Translations under genes and position numbers: made by a program
Part shown: positions 1 through 8,112 of the stretch, one piece after another
How positions within the stretch are numbered: position 1 is the stretch's first letter
Layout: every line of letters starts with the position of its first letter
The notes under the pieces: generated by a model
Database searches by the model: none
What the model saw: only the letters and a program-made list of their open reading frames with translations
Told to the model about the DNA's origin: nothing
Origin: Luteibacter sp.
GTDB lineage: Bacteria; Pseudomonadota; Gammaproteobacteria; Xanthomonadales; Rhodanobacteraceae
DNA length: 64,000 nt
Direction of reading: 5' to 3'
Assembly: GCF_009912395.1 (NCBI RefSeq)
Contig: NZ_WNDO01000006.1
Location: 1 to 64,000, forward strand

Positions 1-63
1 TGCCTGCTGCCTGAACTCCAGGCTGAACTCCTGCCCCTTTCTGCCTGCCTTGCTCTTGGTCAT
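1..63 (-). CDS. Transposase OrfA-like N terminus (partial)
   Basis: Only the first 21 codons are present: ATG at 63, preceded by AGGAGG at a normal distance, then a basic start (MTKSKAGRKGQEF) followed by SLEFRQQA. This is the usual style of IS3/IS911 OrfA proteins, in which a basic lead precedes an FS.EF...AV segment opening the helix-turn-helix domain. The frame leaves the window at base 1. Function is inferred from this short stretch and from the IS-like end beside it. Confidence 0.5.
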   Translation of the reverse strand, partial: MTKSKAGRKGQEFSLEFRQQA

Positions 64-127
64 CGTCCACCTCCTATTGCGATAGTTAATCGCTTATAGG
101 GGTGTCCGTGAAACGGGGGCAAGATCA
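1..127 (-). mobile_element. Left-truncated IS3-family-like insertion sequence end
   Basis: Read on the minus strand, the element begins near 127 with TGATCTTGCCCCCGTTTCAC, which resembles an IS3-group terminal inverted repeat. An AGGAGG ribosome binding site and a transposase-like reading frame starting at 63 follow. The rest lies outside the window, so neither the second inverted repeat nor a target duplication can be checked. The family assignment is inferred from the end sequence and the short OrfA-like N terminus. Confidence 0.6.
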
Positions 128-215
128 GTTTGACTACGCCCAAGCGTAAGGGGATGCCGTGAACCGTTACACCGTTAATGGGCACGTATTCCACTCCCGA
201 AGAGCTATATGATTA

Positions 216-1178
216 ATGACAAAAGCGGAGGCCAATGGCTCTGTGAAGAAACAGCTGGTTGATCTGATCCGCGATTACCAGGCGATGGTCCATGAGGCTT
301 TGGTGCTCATGCATAGGTCCGGTATCAGAATGCCGACTTCAAGCTTGGAGTGGGCTGGAACCCGCATTCCGCGAAATGGACGACTTGATGGCGATATTGC
401 GTACGTGAAGCATGGCGTTGGATGTGCGGTTTATCTTCCCGATGGAGAGGTTGATTTTGATTTCGGGAGACGTGGAGAGATTAACGGGTTCGACGCGTGG
501 CGCCTGCTTCGTTTTGCTAGAGAGCGGTTGTCGACATATGGATTTGAGAGTGAGGATACTCTCGACGGGTATTTCAAAACAGCAGTTTCGGAAGGGCATC
601 TGGTTTGCCCAGATTACACTCTCTACTACTTCGCGAACCTTCCACGTCAACTAGCTATTGATATTGATTGTAGACTGCCTGAGGACAATCTCCCGGCTCG
701 CAATTTGGACATTGTTCTGGTCCTTCACAGCCATTACTTTTATGCTGCTGACTTAATGCTCGAAAACTACGACAATTTGCATCGAAAATGGGAAAAGAAC
801 AATTCCTTGAGTCATCGTAAGATCATTGACATGCAGCTCTATATGTCCTCTTGGCTGGGCTTTCTTGCTGTGACATGCGAAGGTTTCGAGAATCTTCGAA
901 TGCACCTTCTCTTGCTGAATAGTCGCCCAGCAGACTTTAACAAGTTGATACCGAAGAGCGATGCCTTGGGGAAGTTGATTAAAAGGCACCGAAATCCACT
1001 TCGAGAGTTTCGAAACAAAACGTTTCATCTTCGTGAAGACCCGGAGGCGATCCGACGTTTCTTTGACCCTCATGCAAACAGGCTTCTGTGGGCGCGTGAA
1101 TTGCACGATGCGTTTGCAGATTTTTTCAATTCTTATCGCGTCAAGTGTGAATGCCATTACGCGAACAACGGGCGGTGA
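216..1178 (+). CDS. HEPN-motif protein with a possible DUF6896-like N-terminal domain
   Basis: A 320-residue protein with two apparent parts. Residues 45-140 carry a Gly/Asp-rich segment (HGVGCAVYL, VDFDFG, GEINGFDAWRL) that recalls the DUF6896 family found in toxin-immunity contexts; this is from memory and uncertain. Residues 165-310 are helical and contain RNKTFH at 266-271, fitting the R-x4-6-H motif with a polar residue after Arg that marks HEPN ribonucleases. There is no signal peptide or membrane segment. The ATG at 216 gives the longest frame, but no strong ribosome binding site precedes it. The gene lies between an IS3-like end and the nuclease/NTPase pair, in AT-richer DNA than the core genome. 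A defence or toxin role is inference. Confidence 0.6.
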   Translation: MTKAEANGSVKKQLVDLIRDYQAMVHEALVLMHRSGIRMPTSSLEWAGTRIPRNGRLDGDIAYVKHGVGCAVYLPDGEVDFDFGRRGEINGFDAWRLLRFARERLSTYGFESEDTLDGYFKTAVSEGHLVCPDYTLYYFANLPRQLAIDIDCRLPEDNLPARNLDIVLVLHSHYFYAADLMLENYDNLHRKWEKNNSLSHRKIIDMQLYMSSWLGFLAVTCEGFENLRMHLLLLNSRPADFNKLIPKSDALGKLIKRHRNPLREFRNKTFHLREDPEAIRRFFDPHANRLLWARELHDAFADFFNSYRVKCECHYANNGR

Positions 1179-1525
1179 GGCGAGCTGCGCATCAAGCGAG
1201 AGCCTCCTCAACGATACTCAATATGGTGAGTTAGTCGTTTGACGTGCCCCTCACTCCGTATTTGAGTGGCAGTCTTGGTATAACGCGGTCTGGTCGTCTG
1301 ACGGTATGTACCGCCAGATGGCGAGCGTCTTGAAGAGGTTGAGTGGCGTGATGTTCAACATAGCATAGCCCGCAACATCAGCGTGTCTAACTTTGCCGCG
1401 ACCCAGGTATCCATACAGCTACCGCTGAAGCGCAAGTGTAGTCGGCTCTTGCACCAGCTGCAATTCACAGAATCCTCCACTGCACTGAGCGTTTTGAGCT
1501 TGGCTTGCCGGATTTCTGGGCGCAG
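1179..1525. other. Intergenic stretch without recognisable gene
   Basis: About 350 bases between the HEPN-motif gene and the left inverted repeat of the nuclease/NTPase cassette. No frame here has credible coding character or a ribosome binding site. Base composition is intermediate. Short open frames on the minus strand could be debris of a lost gene, but nothing can be identified. Confidence 0.5.
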
Positions 1526-1550
1526 CTGCGCGATCTGACGTAGTTTGGCC
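1526..1550. repeat. Left inverted repeat of cassette E1
   Basis: These 25 bases match the reverse complement of 6739-6763 at 23 positions; the shared core includes CTGCGCGATCTGAC and TAGTTTGG. A second, related motif (ACATAGTTTG) sits just inside at 1561-1570. Together the arms enclose the two large minus-strand genes and nothing that looks like a transposase. Confidence 0.75.
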
Positions 1551-1629
1551 GCACTGTCTTACATAGTTTGTCCACCATCTCCATTTGCAAGTCAAGCTAT
1601 TGATTTTGCCGCATATTGTGCTGGGTCGA

Positions 1630-3876
1630 CTAGGCCAATTCCCCACGCCGCCGGAGAAACTCGTCGCGGGGAGCGGGGGATCCGAAGAGATTGCTCATGC
1701 GACGTTCCTTCTGCTGTGAGATGCGATTCTTGATTGTGTTCTCGAGGCCTCCGGTCAGGCGGTGATGCTTGGATGCTCCGCCAGCGAACCCATGGCCCCA
1801 ATGTTCGATACGCGCGTCGACACATTCAAGAAAGAGGACCTGATGGCACCAAGCTTCCTCGTCCGTGTCGGCCGACACCATTTTCGTGAACCAGTGGTGG
1901 GCCCACTTGTTGCGCTGCCAGGCGCGCAGCGCAGCTCGGTGGGCTTGGCCCGGAAGTCCATGGCTTTCGCTCCAGGCATCAATGCGTGATTTTGAACTGC
2001 CGGCCGTATCCATGAACCCAAGAAGCATCAGCCCGCGCGCCTGATGCGATGGATGCATATCGCTGAGAAGCTCATCGACAAGTTCAAGCAGCACCGCAGA
2101 CGCGCCCTCTGCCTCTGCGGCTACTGCCTCCAAGAAAAGCTCATGATCGTTTTTGGCGAGCCTTAACCTCTGGCGGCGTAATTCCCTCCAGGCACCGCCG
2201 GCGCCGGCACCCCAAACTAACTTTGCAATCGGTGAATACTCCGGCCATCCGATGACGACTGATGCAATAGGCTCAGTTGTCCGGTAACTATCAAGGAGTG
2301 CCATGGCCTTTTCGTCGTCGTCTCCCGCGATCTGGATCGCCACGAAGATCGCAAGTGTATAGGTCAAAGGTTTTCTCTCACGCGAAATATCGAGAAGGGA
2401 GGTAGCCCATGCGTCCATCGTCTTTGGGCTGGCATTAGCGATGGCATCCATGTCTTGCGGGAGAAGTGGTCGTATTGCCAACTCCACATCTTTCTGCACC
2501 AAACCGTCCATGATGCAGAGGAACTCGTTTCTGTCTTCATCAGATCGCCGACGGTGATTTATTAATTCATCTGCTAAATCACCGGAAGATATGATGTCTT
2601 CATTGTCTTTCGACTTTCGTCTGGAGACATCGTGCAGACGGCGAGGCCAATATCCAGGCCGGGCCTGTAGCTCAATATCGATCACCGGTCTGGCCACGTC
2701 GGATTCCGAGGCTCGCTGGATGAATTCGCCGACAAGTCGGATAACCGTCCGAGCACCATCCGCGCCGCTTTGCGCAAGGTAGCCCCAGGATTCAACGGTG
2801 ATACGTGTCGCGATATCGTCTGCAGCTATGAGTTGCTTTCGGACAGCCTCTATAAGAGCCAAGGATCCGAAGAAGGCGATCGCATCGTGAATCTCATTCT
2901 TCGCAGACCAAGCACTTCGTGAAAAAGTCGAAATGCGATCCAAGTCGCCGTGTTTTATAAGAAGCAATATACCAAAGAGACGATCATCTCCGGCAAGAAG
3001 ATGTTCGATGAATTTTGCCATACTACGAGGCGGCTGGATGTTTATCTGAGCGAGAAACCCTGCTACGAGGCACTGCTCGCGAGATTTCTTAGATAGGGCT
3101 TCATCCAATACCCTCTCCAGGTGGCCGGGAGTGGGTGGCTTAAACGAGGGCATCATTTGGATCGGGAAGGACGTGTCCACGGCGGGGTCCATCAGAGCCA
3201 GGAGCTGATCGTCGCCACAAAGGTGTGGGAATGCGAGCATAAGAAACAACCATGACTGGAATTTTCGCTCGCTATCCTCCATGTCGATGGACAAATCTGG
3301 GAATCTGTCTCGGCGAAACCTGACTAGGGAGGCGGCGACTTCAGGCGTGATGAGAAGCGAAGCGTCTCGCAAGGCAATCAGGCCTTGCCGGAGCGCCAGC
3401 CCTGAGCGGGTAAGGACGTTCTCAATCAGCTCGCGACCTTTGGCAATGGCCAAGTCAGGACGCATTCGGACCAACTTGGGCAAATCCCGTTCGCGAAAAT
3501 GGTCGTCGTCGCCAGTATGGAACGTCTTGTAGAGGCTTTTGACATCTATCAACGTTTGCTGGTCTTCGAATGCCTTGATCCGGGGTATCTGACAGTCGGG
3601 GTCTAACGCTTCCATATATGGTTGCGGGCTAGTTCGAAGGAAAGATTGCAGCTCAGAGTTCGTCTCGTTGAGATGGCGGCGGATGTTGCTGGCCTGCGCT
3701 CCATCTGCGGAATCTCCGGTAAAGCAAAGTATGTGCAATTGGACCCACAATCCGGTGCGACTGGAGTCCGATCCCATCGCGTCTACGCTTGAGATTGCAA
3801 CATCCCGCATCTGAACCCAGTCGACATAGTTGTGATTACCTAACCAGTCAAATTCAATGCGTGGTGCGTATGGCAT
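1630..3876 (-). CDS. Large helical partner protein of the STAND-like NTPase
   Basis: A 748-residue soluble protein with no family I recognise. It appears all-helical and repeat-like from about residue 130 on, with many Leu/Ala-rich helices that could form a superhelical sensor or scaffold. It has no Walker motif, signal peptide or membrane segment. It starts 75 bases downstream of the NTPase gene on the same strand and is probably co-transcribed. No strong ribosome binding site precedes the ATG at 3876, so translation may depend on the upstream gene. In STAND-type defence proteins, sensor repeats are usually fused C-terminal to the NTPase. Here that part may be a separate polypeptide; this is inference from context. 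Confidence 0.6.
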   Translation of the reverse strand: MPYAPRIEFDWLGNHNYVDWVQMRDVAISSVDAMGSDSSRTGLWVQLHILCFTGDSADGAQASNIRRHLNETNSELQSFLRTSPQPYMEALDPDCQIPRIKAFEDQQTLIDVKSLYKTFHTGDDDHFRERDLPKLVRMRPDLAIAKGRELIENVLTRSGLALRQGLIALRDASLLITPEVAASLVRFRRDRFPDLSIDMEDSERKFQSWLFLMLAFPHLCGDDQLLALMDPAVDTSFPIQMMPSFKPPTPGHLERVLDEALSKKSREQCLVAGFLAQINIQPPRSMAKFIEHLLAGDDRLFGILLLIKHGDLDRISTFSRSAWSAKNEIHDAIAFFGSLALIEAVRKQLIAADDIATRITVESWGYLAQSGADGARTVIRLVGEFIQRASESDVARPVIDIELQARPGYWPRRLHDVSRRKSKDNEDIISSGDLADELINHRRRSDEDRNEFLCIMDGLVQKDVELAIRPLLPQDMDAIANASPKTMDAWATSLLDISRERKPLTYTLAIFVAIQIAGDDDEKAMALLDSYRTTEPIASVVIGWPEYSPIAKLVWGAGAGGAWRELRRQRLRLAKNDHELFLEAVAAEAEGASAVLLELVDELLSDMHPSHQARGLMLLGFMDTAGSSKSRIDAWSESHGLPGQAHRAALRAWQRNKWAHHWFTKMVSADTDEEAWCHQVLFLECVDARIEHWGHGFAGGASKHHRLTGGLENTIKNRISQQKERRMSNLFGSPAPRDEFLRRRGELA

Positions 3877-3951
3877 CGGATTGAGCTGATAGCTAAACGC
3901 CCAGTCGGAAAGAGCATGTACGAACGGTGTGAGAGGGTGTCCGGCAATCAG

Positions 3952-6162
3952 TCAGAACGCGAGATCTGACAGTGCCCACACGTTCTTTGTGGAGTGCGTA
4001 AGACGAGCAAGAGATGCCCGTTCGCTTGTCGTCAGGGCCTCGATCCGCTCAGCGAGTTCTTTGCGTCCTCGCGCGGCACGCTCCTCCCAGCCTCCGTCCG
4101 ACTCGTGTCGAAAACCGGGGTCATGTTCCGGGAAGTAGTATCGAAGCCAACGATTGATCTCGCAAATGGCGATCGGCCACGCGTCATCGTCGGAATAGTA
4201 TTGTGCAAGAGCTCCTTCGAGCCAATCAGCCCGGAATGGGCGAGGGTGTTCAAGCCAGATTTTCTCCGCTGCGCGTAGGAAAGGTCTTGGTCTTTTGCGA
4301 GCTAGGGCCATAAATCCGGCAAGACGTTCGCCTGAAACATTTTGGAGGTCAACGAAGGCAACAAGAAGCGCGGCCATCGCTGTTTCTCCGGTATCATTTC
4401 GGCGCAGGTCAGCAGCAAGTGCGGCGGCGAGAACCACATCTGCGCTTATGTCTGGGGCAGCGATAGGATCAATCAGGCGCGTCATGAGATCATTGACGTC
4501 GATATTCGCCTCAATGGCCGCCTGAATTCGATCGAAGAGCGCCAGTCCAAGTGTCAGTATTAGCCCGTCTTCGGATAGCTCATATAGGCCAGTGTCTTCG
4601 TCAACAAGCCGAAGAAAGCGCCCCTCGGCAGCAGCCCCGAGGTCGCCGAGTTTACGAAGCGCTGCTCTCTCGCCGTCTGTTGTCGCGTCAAAAATTCGTT
4701 TGGCTTGTTCTTTGAGCTGTTCACGGAATTTTCGTACGTCCACATGCTCTGATGAGTCCCTGGCAGTCACGCGAAGGTGCTCGAAAATGAGGTGAGGGAT
4801 ACTGACTTCCCTGAGATCTCTCAGTGCACGCTCGCCGAGAAGGTTTAACGCAATTGATAGCAATCGCGGATTTCGCAGCGCCTTTGCTACAGGCGAAACG
4901 AGTTTGGCAGCGGATTCGCCCGCCACAAACTCGAGAATGTTGTCGCGCTCCGTCTCCGTCCACTCGGGAATAGGAATGTGCGAGGGTTGTACGGGGAGCC
5001 GGCTTTGGACCACGCCTTGGTAATAGTCCGGCCTCGTTGATACGATAGTTCGACCGTTATGTTTGCCCAGCTCATAGGCAAGCCGACCGATGACAAAACC
5101 CCAGTCATGGTCTGGACGCTGGTTGATGCCATCTATGACAAGTGCGAGTGGTAACGGGCGTGTGCCATTAAACCAACGTTGCACAGTTCTTTGCCATCGA
5201 CGAGAGTCCCGCGGTAGCCCCTTGTTGTCAATCTGCTCGGCTAGAAACGTACCGACGATGTCTACAATGGTTGGTCTTCCGTGCATCGCAGCTAACCTTC
5301 CTGCGGACACGAAAAGGAGAAGAGGGGCATCATCCATTCGAAGCCACGCGTCGAATGGGATCCATGATTTACCGACGCCTTCATCGCCGGTCAGCATAAG
5401 GAGTGAGGGACTTTCACTCGCCGTAAGGTGGGTTTGAACTTGCGATACTAATGTTTCTCGAAAGACGCGAGGGTGGCGTGCGCTTGTGTCGAGCGGAGCA
5501 ATAGGTTGATCGAGGTTGTAGCGGGCTTCGTTCGGGTCAGAGAGTACGGCGGTCAACCACGCGCTGTTGGACCGCCTCGCTGTTTCAAAGCTAAGATAGG
5601 GAACGTCCAGCTGCTGTGAAAGATTGTTCGCTTCTCCGGAAAATTCTGGTGATGAGCGAAAGTCGTCGAGCTCTTTACGAGCGCCTGTCCTTTCTGCTAA
5701 CGAAACGTTAGCTTCAAGAAAGAATGACTCTAGCCGTGAAGCGTCAATTAATGCGAGAAGGATAGCAAGGCGGGGGATGCCGGCGACGGCGTTCCAATCA
5801 AAGATCTGGACTTCAAGACCGAAGTCAGCACCTTTCTCTCGAAGCTCTTGCGCGAGTTGCGCGCTAACTGTGACTGTCGTGCAAAGCAACCACAAATCAA
5901 CATCGTTCCTCGACTGAAGCGAAAGAAGTTTCGTCTTTACGGAGTCGGCAGGCAGGGTTGAGCGGTAGAGCTTGCATTCGTAGCCGATGCAGTTGATCGA
6001 ACCGTCAGAGTCACCGTCCGTACCCGCCTGGGTGCCGCTGGCGGCCAGGCGGAAACGGATTGTTGTGGCTTGCGAGAGTGCTTCTTTGATGAGCCCTTCG
6101 AATCCCTTCTCACCTGTCGCGCTCAATGCAGCCAGAGCTCCCCTCAGCGAATCGAACGTCAT
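3952..6162 (-). CDS. Nuclease-like / STAND-like P-loop NTPase fusion
   Basis: A 736-residue protein. Residues 1-125 resemble the Mrr-type restriction endonuclease fold: GEKGFEGLI at 17-25, a GTDGDSDG stretch at 47-54, then YECK at 61-64 as the (D/E)xK motif. A Walker A loop (GDEGVGKS, 259-266), a Walker B strand (LALVIDG, 339-345) and a STRP sensor-like motif (375-378) follow, in the order seen in NACHT/STAND NTPases. The C-terminal part is helical. GGGAGG lies upstream of the ATG at 6162. It leads a two-gene unit with the 748-residue protein. Such fusions are typical of anti-phage systems such as Avs, but this protein is much shorter than those. An abortive-infection nuclease is the best inference. 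Confidence 0.72.
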   Translation of the reverse strand: MTFDSLRGALAALSATGEKGFEGLIKEALSQATTIRFRLAASGTQAGTDGDSDGSINCIGYECKLYRSTLPADSVKTKLLSLQSRNDVDLWLLCTTVTVSAQLAQELREKGADFGLEVQIFDWNAVAGIPRLAILLALIDASRLESFFLEANVSLAERTGARKELDDFRSSPEFSGEANNLSQQLDVPYLSFETARRSNSAWLTAVLSDPNEARYNLDQPIAPLDTSARHPRVFRETLVSQVQTHLTASESPSLLMLTGDEGVGKSWIPFDAWLRMDDAPLLLFVSAGRLAAMHGRPTIVDIVGTFLAEQIDNKGLPRDSRRWQRTVQRWFNGTRPLPLALVIDGINQRPDHDWGFVIGRLAYELGKHNGRTIVSTRPDYYQGVVQSRLPVQPSHIPIPEWTETERDNILEFVAGESAAKLVSPVAKALRNPRLLSIALNLLGERALRDLREVSIPHLIFEHLRVTARDSSEHVDVRKFREQLKEQAKRIFDATTDGERAALRKLGDLGAAAEGRFLRLVDEDTGLYELSEDGLILTLGLALFDRIQAAIEANIDVNDLMTRLIDPIAAPDISADVVLAAALAADLRRNDTGETAMAALLVAFVDLQNVSGERLAGFMALARKRPRPFLRAAEKIWLEHPRPFRADWLEGALAQYYSDDDAWPIAICEINRWLRYYFPEHDPGFRHESDGGWEERAARGRKELAERIEALTTSERASLARLTHSTKNVWALSDLAF

Positions 6163-6738
6163 TCCGTTGTGCCTCCCAAAGGGTTACATGGAATAGCCTA
6201 CCGGATATGCTCGATCTCGTCTCACGTGCTACGTACCTGCAGCACCGGCGGGCACGGCTCTCTCTGCGAAAGGAATTGGATGGAGCCCTTTGACTCGTAT
6301 CAGGCTTCGCTGGCGTCCACCTTGTTGAGCGCTGTGAACACCGTCGCACTGGTGACTGCATTTTCGTTGGGATGTCCCTCAACGAAGGACAGCATTCAGA
6401 CATCCTCGCCTGGATGCTTGACCTGAAGGAGGGGCATTGGCACGCGAGATCGAAGGAATCAGCCGCATAGAGCCATTTTCCGCGTTGTGTTGGGGAGATC
6501 GGCCACGTTAGTGGAGATGGTAGGAGTCGAAATCGGGGCAAAACCACATGCGTCGCACCGTTACAACTGGCGCATGGTCTTGAGTGGTCGCCACCCGCTT
6601 TCATGACAGCAACTACTGAAATTGCGCCGTAAGCTGACCGACTTGGACAACCTATCCTTGTGTGGCAAGTACTCTCAGCAGCTAGGACGGTATTGCGCGG
6701 CCAACTTTGTCGGACGTCCGCGATAGTTCGGCCGTTTT
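6163..6738. other. Non-coding stretch upstream of the NTPase gene, possible gene debris
   Basis: About 575 bases lie between the NTPase start and the right arm of cassette E1. Overlapping open frames exist on both strands, but none has a convincing start or recognisable product. The stretch should contain the promoter of the NTPase operon. Near its right end, GGACAACCTATCC (6649-6661) resembles the repeat motif of the neighbouring cassette E2, and CCAACTTTGTCGG (6701-6713) is a degenerate internal copy of the E1 end motif. Confidence 0.45.
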
Positions 6739-6763
6739 GCCCAAACTATGTCAGATCGCGCAG
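6739..6763. repeat. Right inverted repeat of cassette E1
   Basis: Reverse-complement partner of 1526-1550 with 23 of 25 bases identical. A degenerate second copy of the motif lies inside at 6698-6712. The repeat ends exactly where the first repeat of the next cassette (6764) begins, so the two cassettes abut without spacer. Confidence 0.75.
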
Positions 6764-6788
6764 TAGCCACGAACCCATAAGTTGTCCG
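6764..6788. repeat. Left inverted repeat of cassette E2
   Basis: Matches the reverse complement of 10071-10095 at 24 of 25 bases. It contains the motif CCATAAGTTGTCCG (6775-6788). A diverged, oppositely oriented copy of that motif, GCGGACAGATTATAGG, lies inside at 6825-6840. The pair encloses the HEPN-like, Cap4-like and lipoprotein genes. Confidence 0.8.
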
Positions 6789-6937
6789 TGGTTGGGAGGC
6801 AAATCTTGTCCGATTTTTCCCATTGCGGACAGATTATAGGTCAAATATTCCCGATATTTTTATCCGTGCTTGATCGCTTCGAGTCGAATTCTAATGTCCG
6901 CTAGCCTTCGGTAGCACGCGCATTCCACCATCGAATC

Positions 6938-8002
6938 TTATGTCTTACGGCTGTATGGCCCAAATACTGAGTGATACTTCCCCATATTTTCATCCACATT
7001 AGCGTTCCATCTGATCGAATCACCGCAGCCAGGAAAGGACTCGATCATCAGTCCGACAGCAATCGCGTAGATCAAGTGAAACTGAAAGTAATAGCTGGCA
7101 TATGTAGTTAAAGACGCTTTGCTGGACCTGAAGGGGGAAAGTGACGAGCCGTGAACGCGTTCATTGCGGGCGTTGTACGCTAGAAGCGACAACATCACTG
7201 AAAGTGCTTTTGCTTGATCAAAAACATTGTCAGGATTTGAAAGATCTAGTCTTTCATATGCTGCGTACTTTGTCTCCTGCCCCGGGGGGATATTGAGGGG
7301 CGCTCTTGATGACATTAAGAGCGACAGAAATTCTCCCGCACGATTGTTCGCTGTCGCGAGTATCTTCTCAGCTTCCTCAGGAGATCTGGATGACGGGAGG
7401 TCTGTACGGTATTTTTTAAAAAAGTCATTGCAAAATGGTCCACCAAGAACAGTCACTGCGCGATTTTTCAGTGGATCATTTTGAGTGTCCAATACATCTA
7501 GTAATCGCTGGGCAAGGTATCGTCCAGAAACTTTTGGCATGTTTACACTAAGTTTGTCGATGGAGTTCTTCCATGACTGCGCGCTCGACAGGCTATGGCA
7601 AACGTGACTGCCAAGTCTATTAAGCGCATCAGTAATAGTCCCCTTTTTCGTCAACTCTTGAGCAAGCTCATCTAGGCTTCGAAAGCAGAGATCGAAGGCA
7701 TGGTCAGGTCTTCTGGGAAGCATGTCCAATGCGTCGATTAGCATTCCCAAATGACGATGAAAATTTGCTTCCGTATTTCCATTTAAGAATGGATACGGAG
7801 TCATAACGATACTCGGAGCCAGTTTGTCGAGTAATTGCGCGAAGTCGCGTTCCGCCTGTGATTCTTGCGCGCGCGGCCAATTGTTGTGGGCCTTTAGTCT
7901 TATTTCCCGCGCTTCAGTTGCTTTTTCTGCTTCGACAGAAGCCTTCTGTTTTGGTCCCCGCTTCAGCTTTTGATCGTTCGGCTTTTTGTAGAAATTGTCC
8001 AT
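6938..8002 (-). CDS. HEPN-like protein
   Basis: A 354-residue soluble, mostly helical protein with a basic N terminus (Lys/Arg-rich, residues 6-40). Residues 270-320 include YNARNERVHG, in which R279-N-E-R-V-H284 fits the R-x4-H active-site motif of HEPN ribonucleases. The hydrophobic helix after it (about 300-320) also suits that fold. It lies downstream of the Cap4-like gene on the same strand with a 110-base gap and inside the same inverted-repeat cassette, so the two may act together. HEPN proteins often serve as toxin effectors in defence systems. The target is unknown, and the first 250 residues match nothing I can name. Confidence 0.6.
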   Translation of the reverse strand: MDNFYKKPNDQKLKRGPKQKASVEAEKATEAREIRLKAHNNWPRAQESQAERDFAQLLDKLAPSIVMTPYPFLNGNTEANFHRHLGMLIDALDMLPRRPDHAFDLCFRSLDELAQELTKKGTITDALNRLGSHVCHSLSSAQSWKNSIDKLSVNMPKVSGRYLAQRLLDVLDTQNDPLKNRAVTVLGGPFCNDFFKKYRTDLPSSRSPEEAEKILATANNRAGEFLSLLMSSRAPLNIPPGQETKYAAYERLDLSNPDNVFDQAKALSVMLSLLAYNARNERVHGSSLSPFRSSKASLTTYASYYFQFHLIYAIAVGLMIESFPGCGDSIRWNANVDENMGKYHSVFGPYSRKT

Positions 8003-8112
8003 TGTTAGCTCTTAAATATCTGCCGCTTATCTCGTCGGCTGTTGAAGGGCATGAACGTATTGGCCTTTAGATCGGACTACACATTTTTACCGCACCATGA
8101 TACAGACCACTT

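Noticed and set aside
6110..6604. A 164-codon open frame upstream of the NTPase gene on the minus strand
   Set aside because: Ser/Arg/Cys-rich translation without motif, overlapping the NTPase start in another frame, and without a ribosome binding site.
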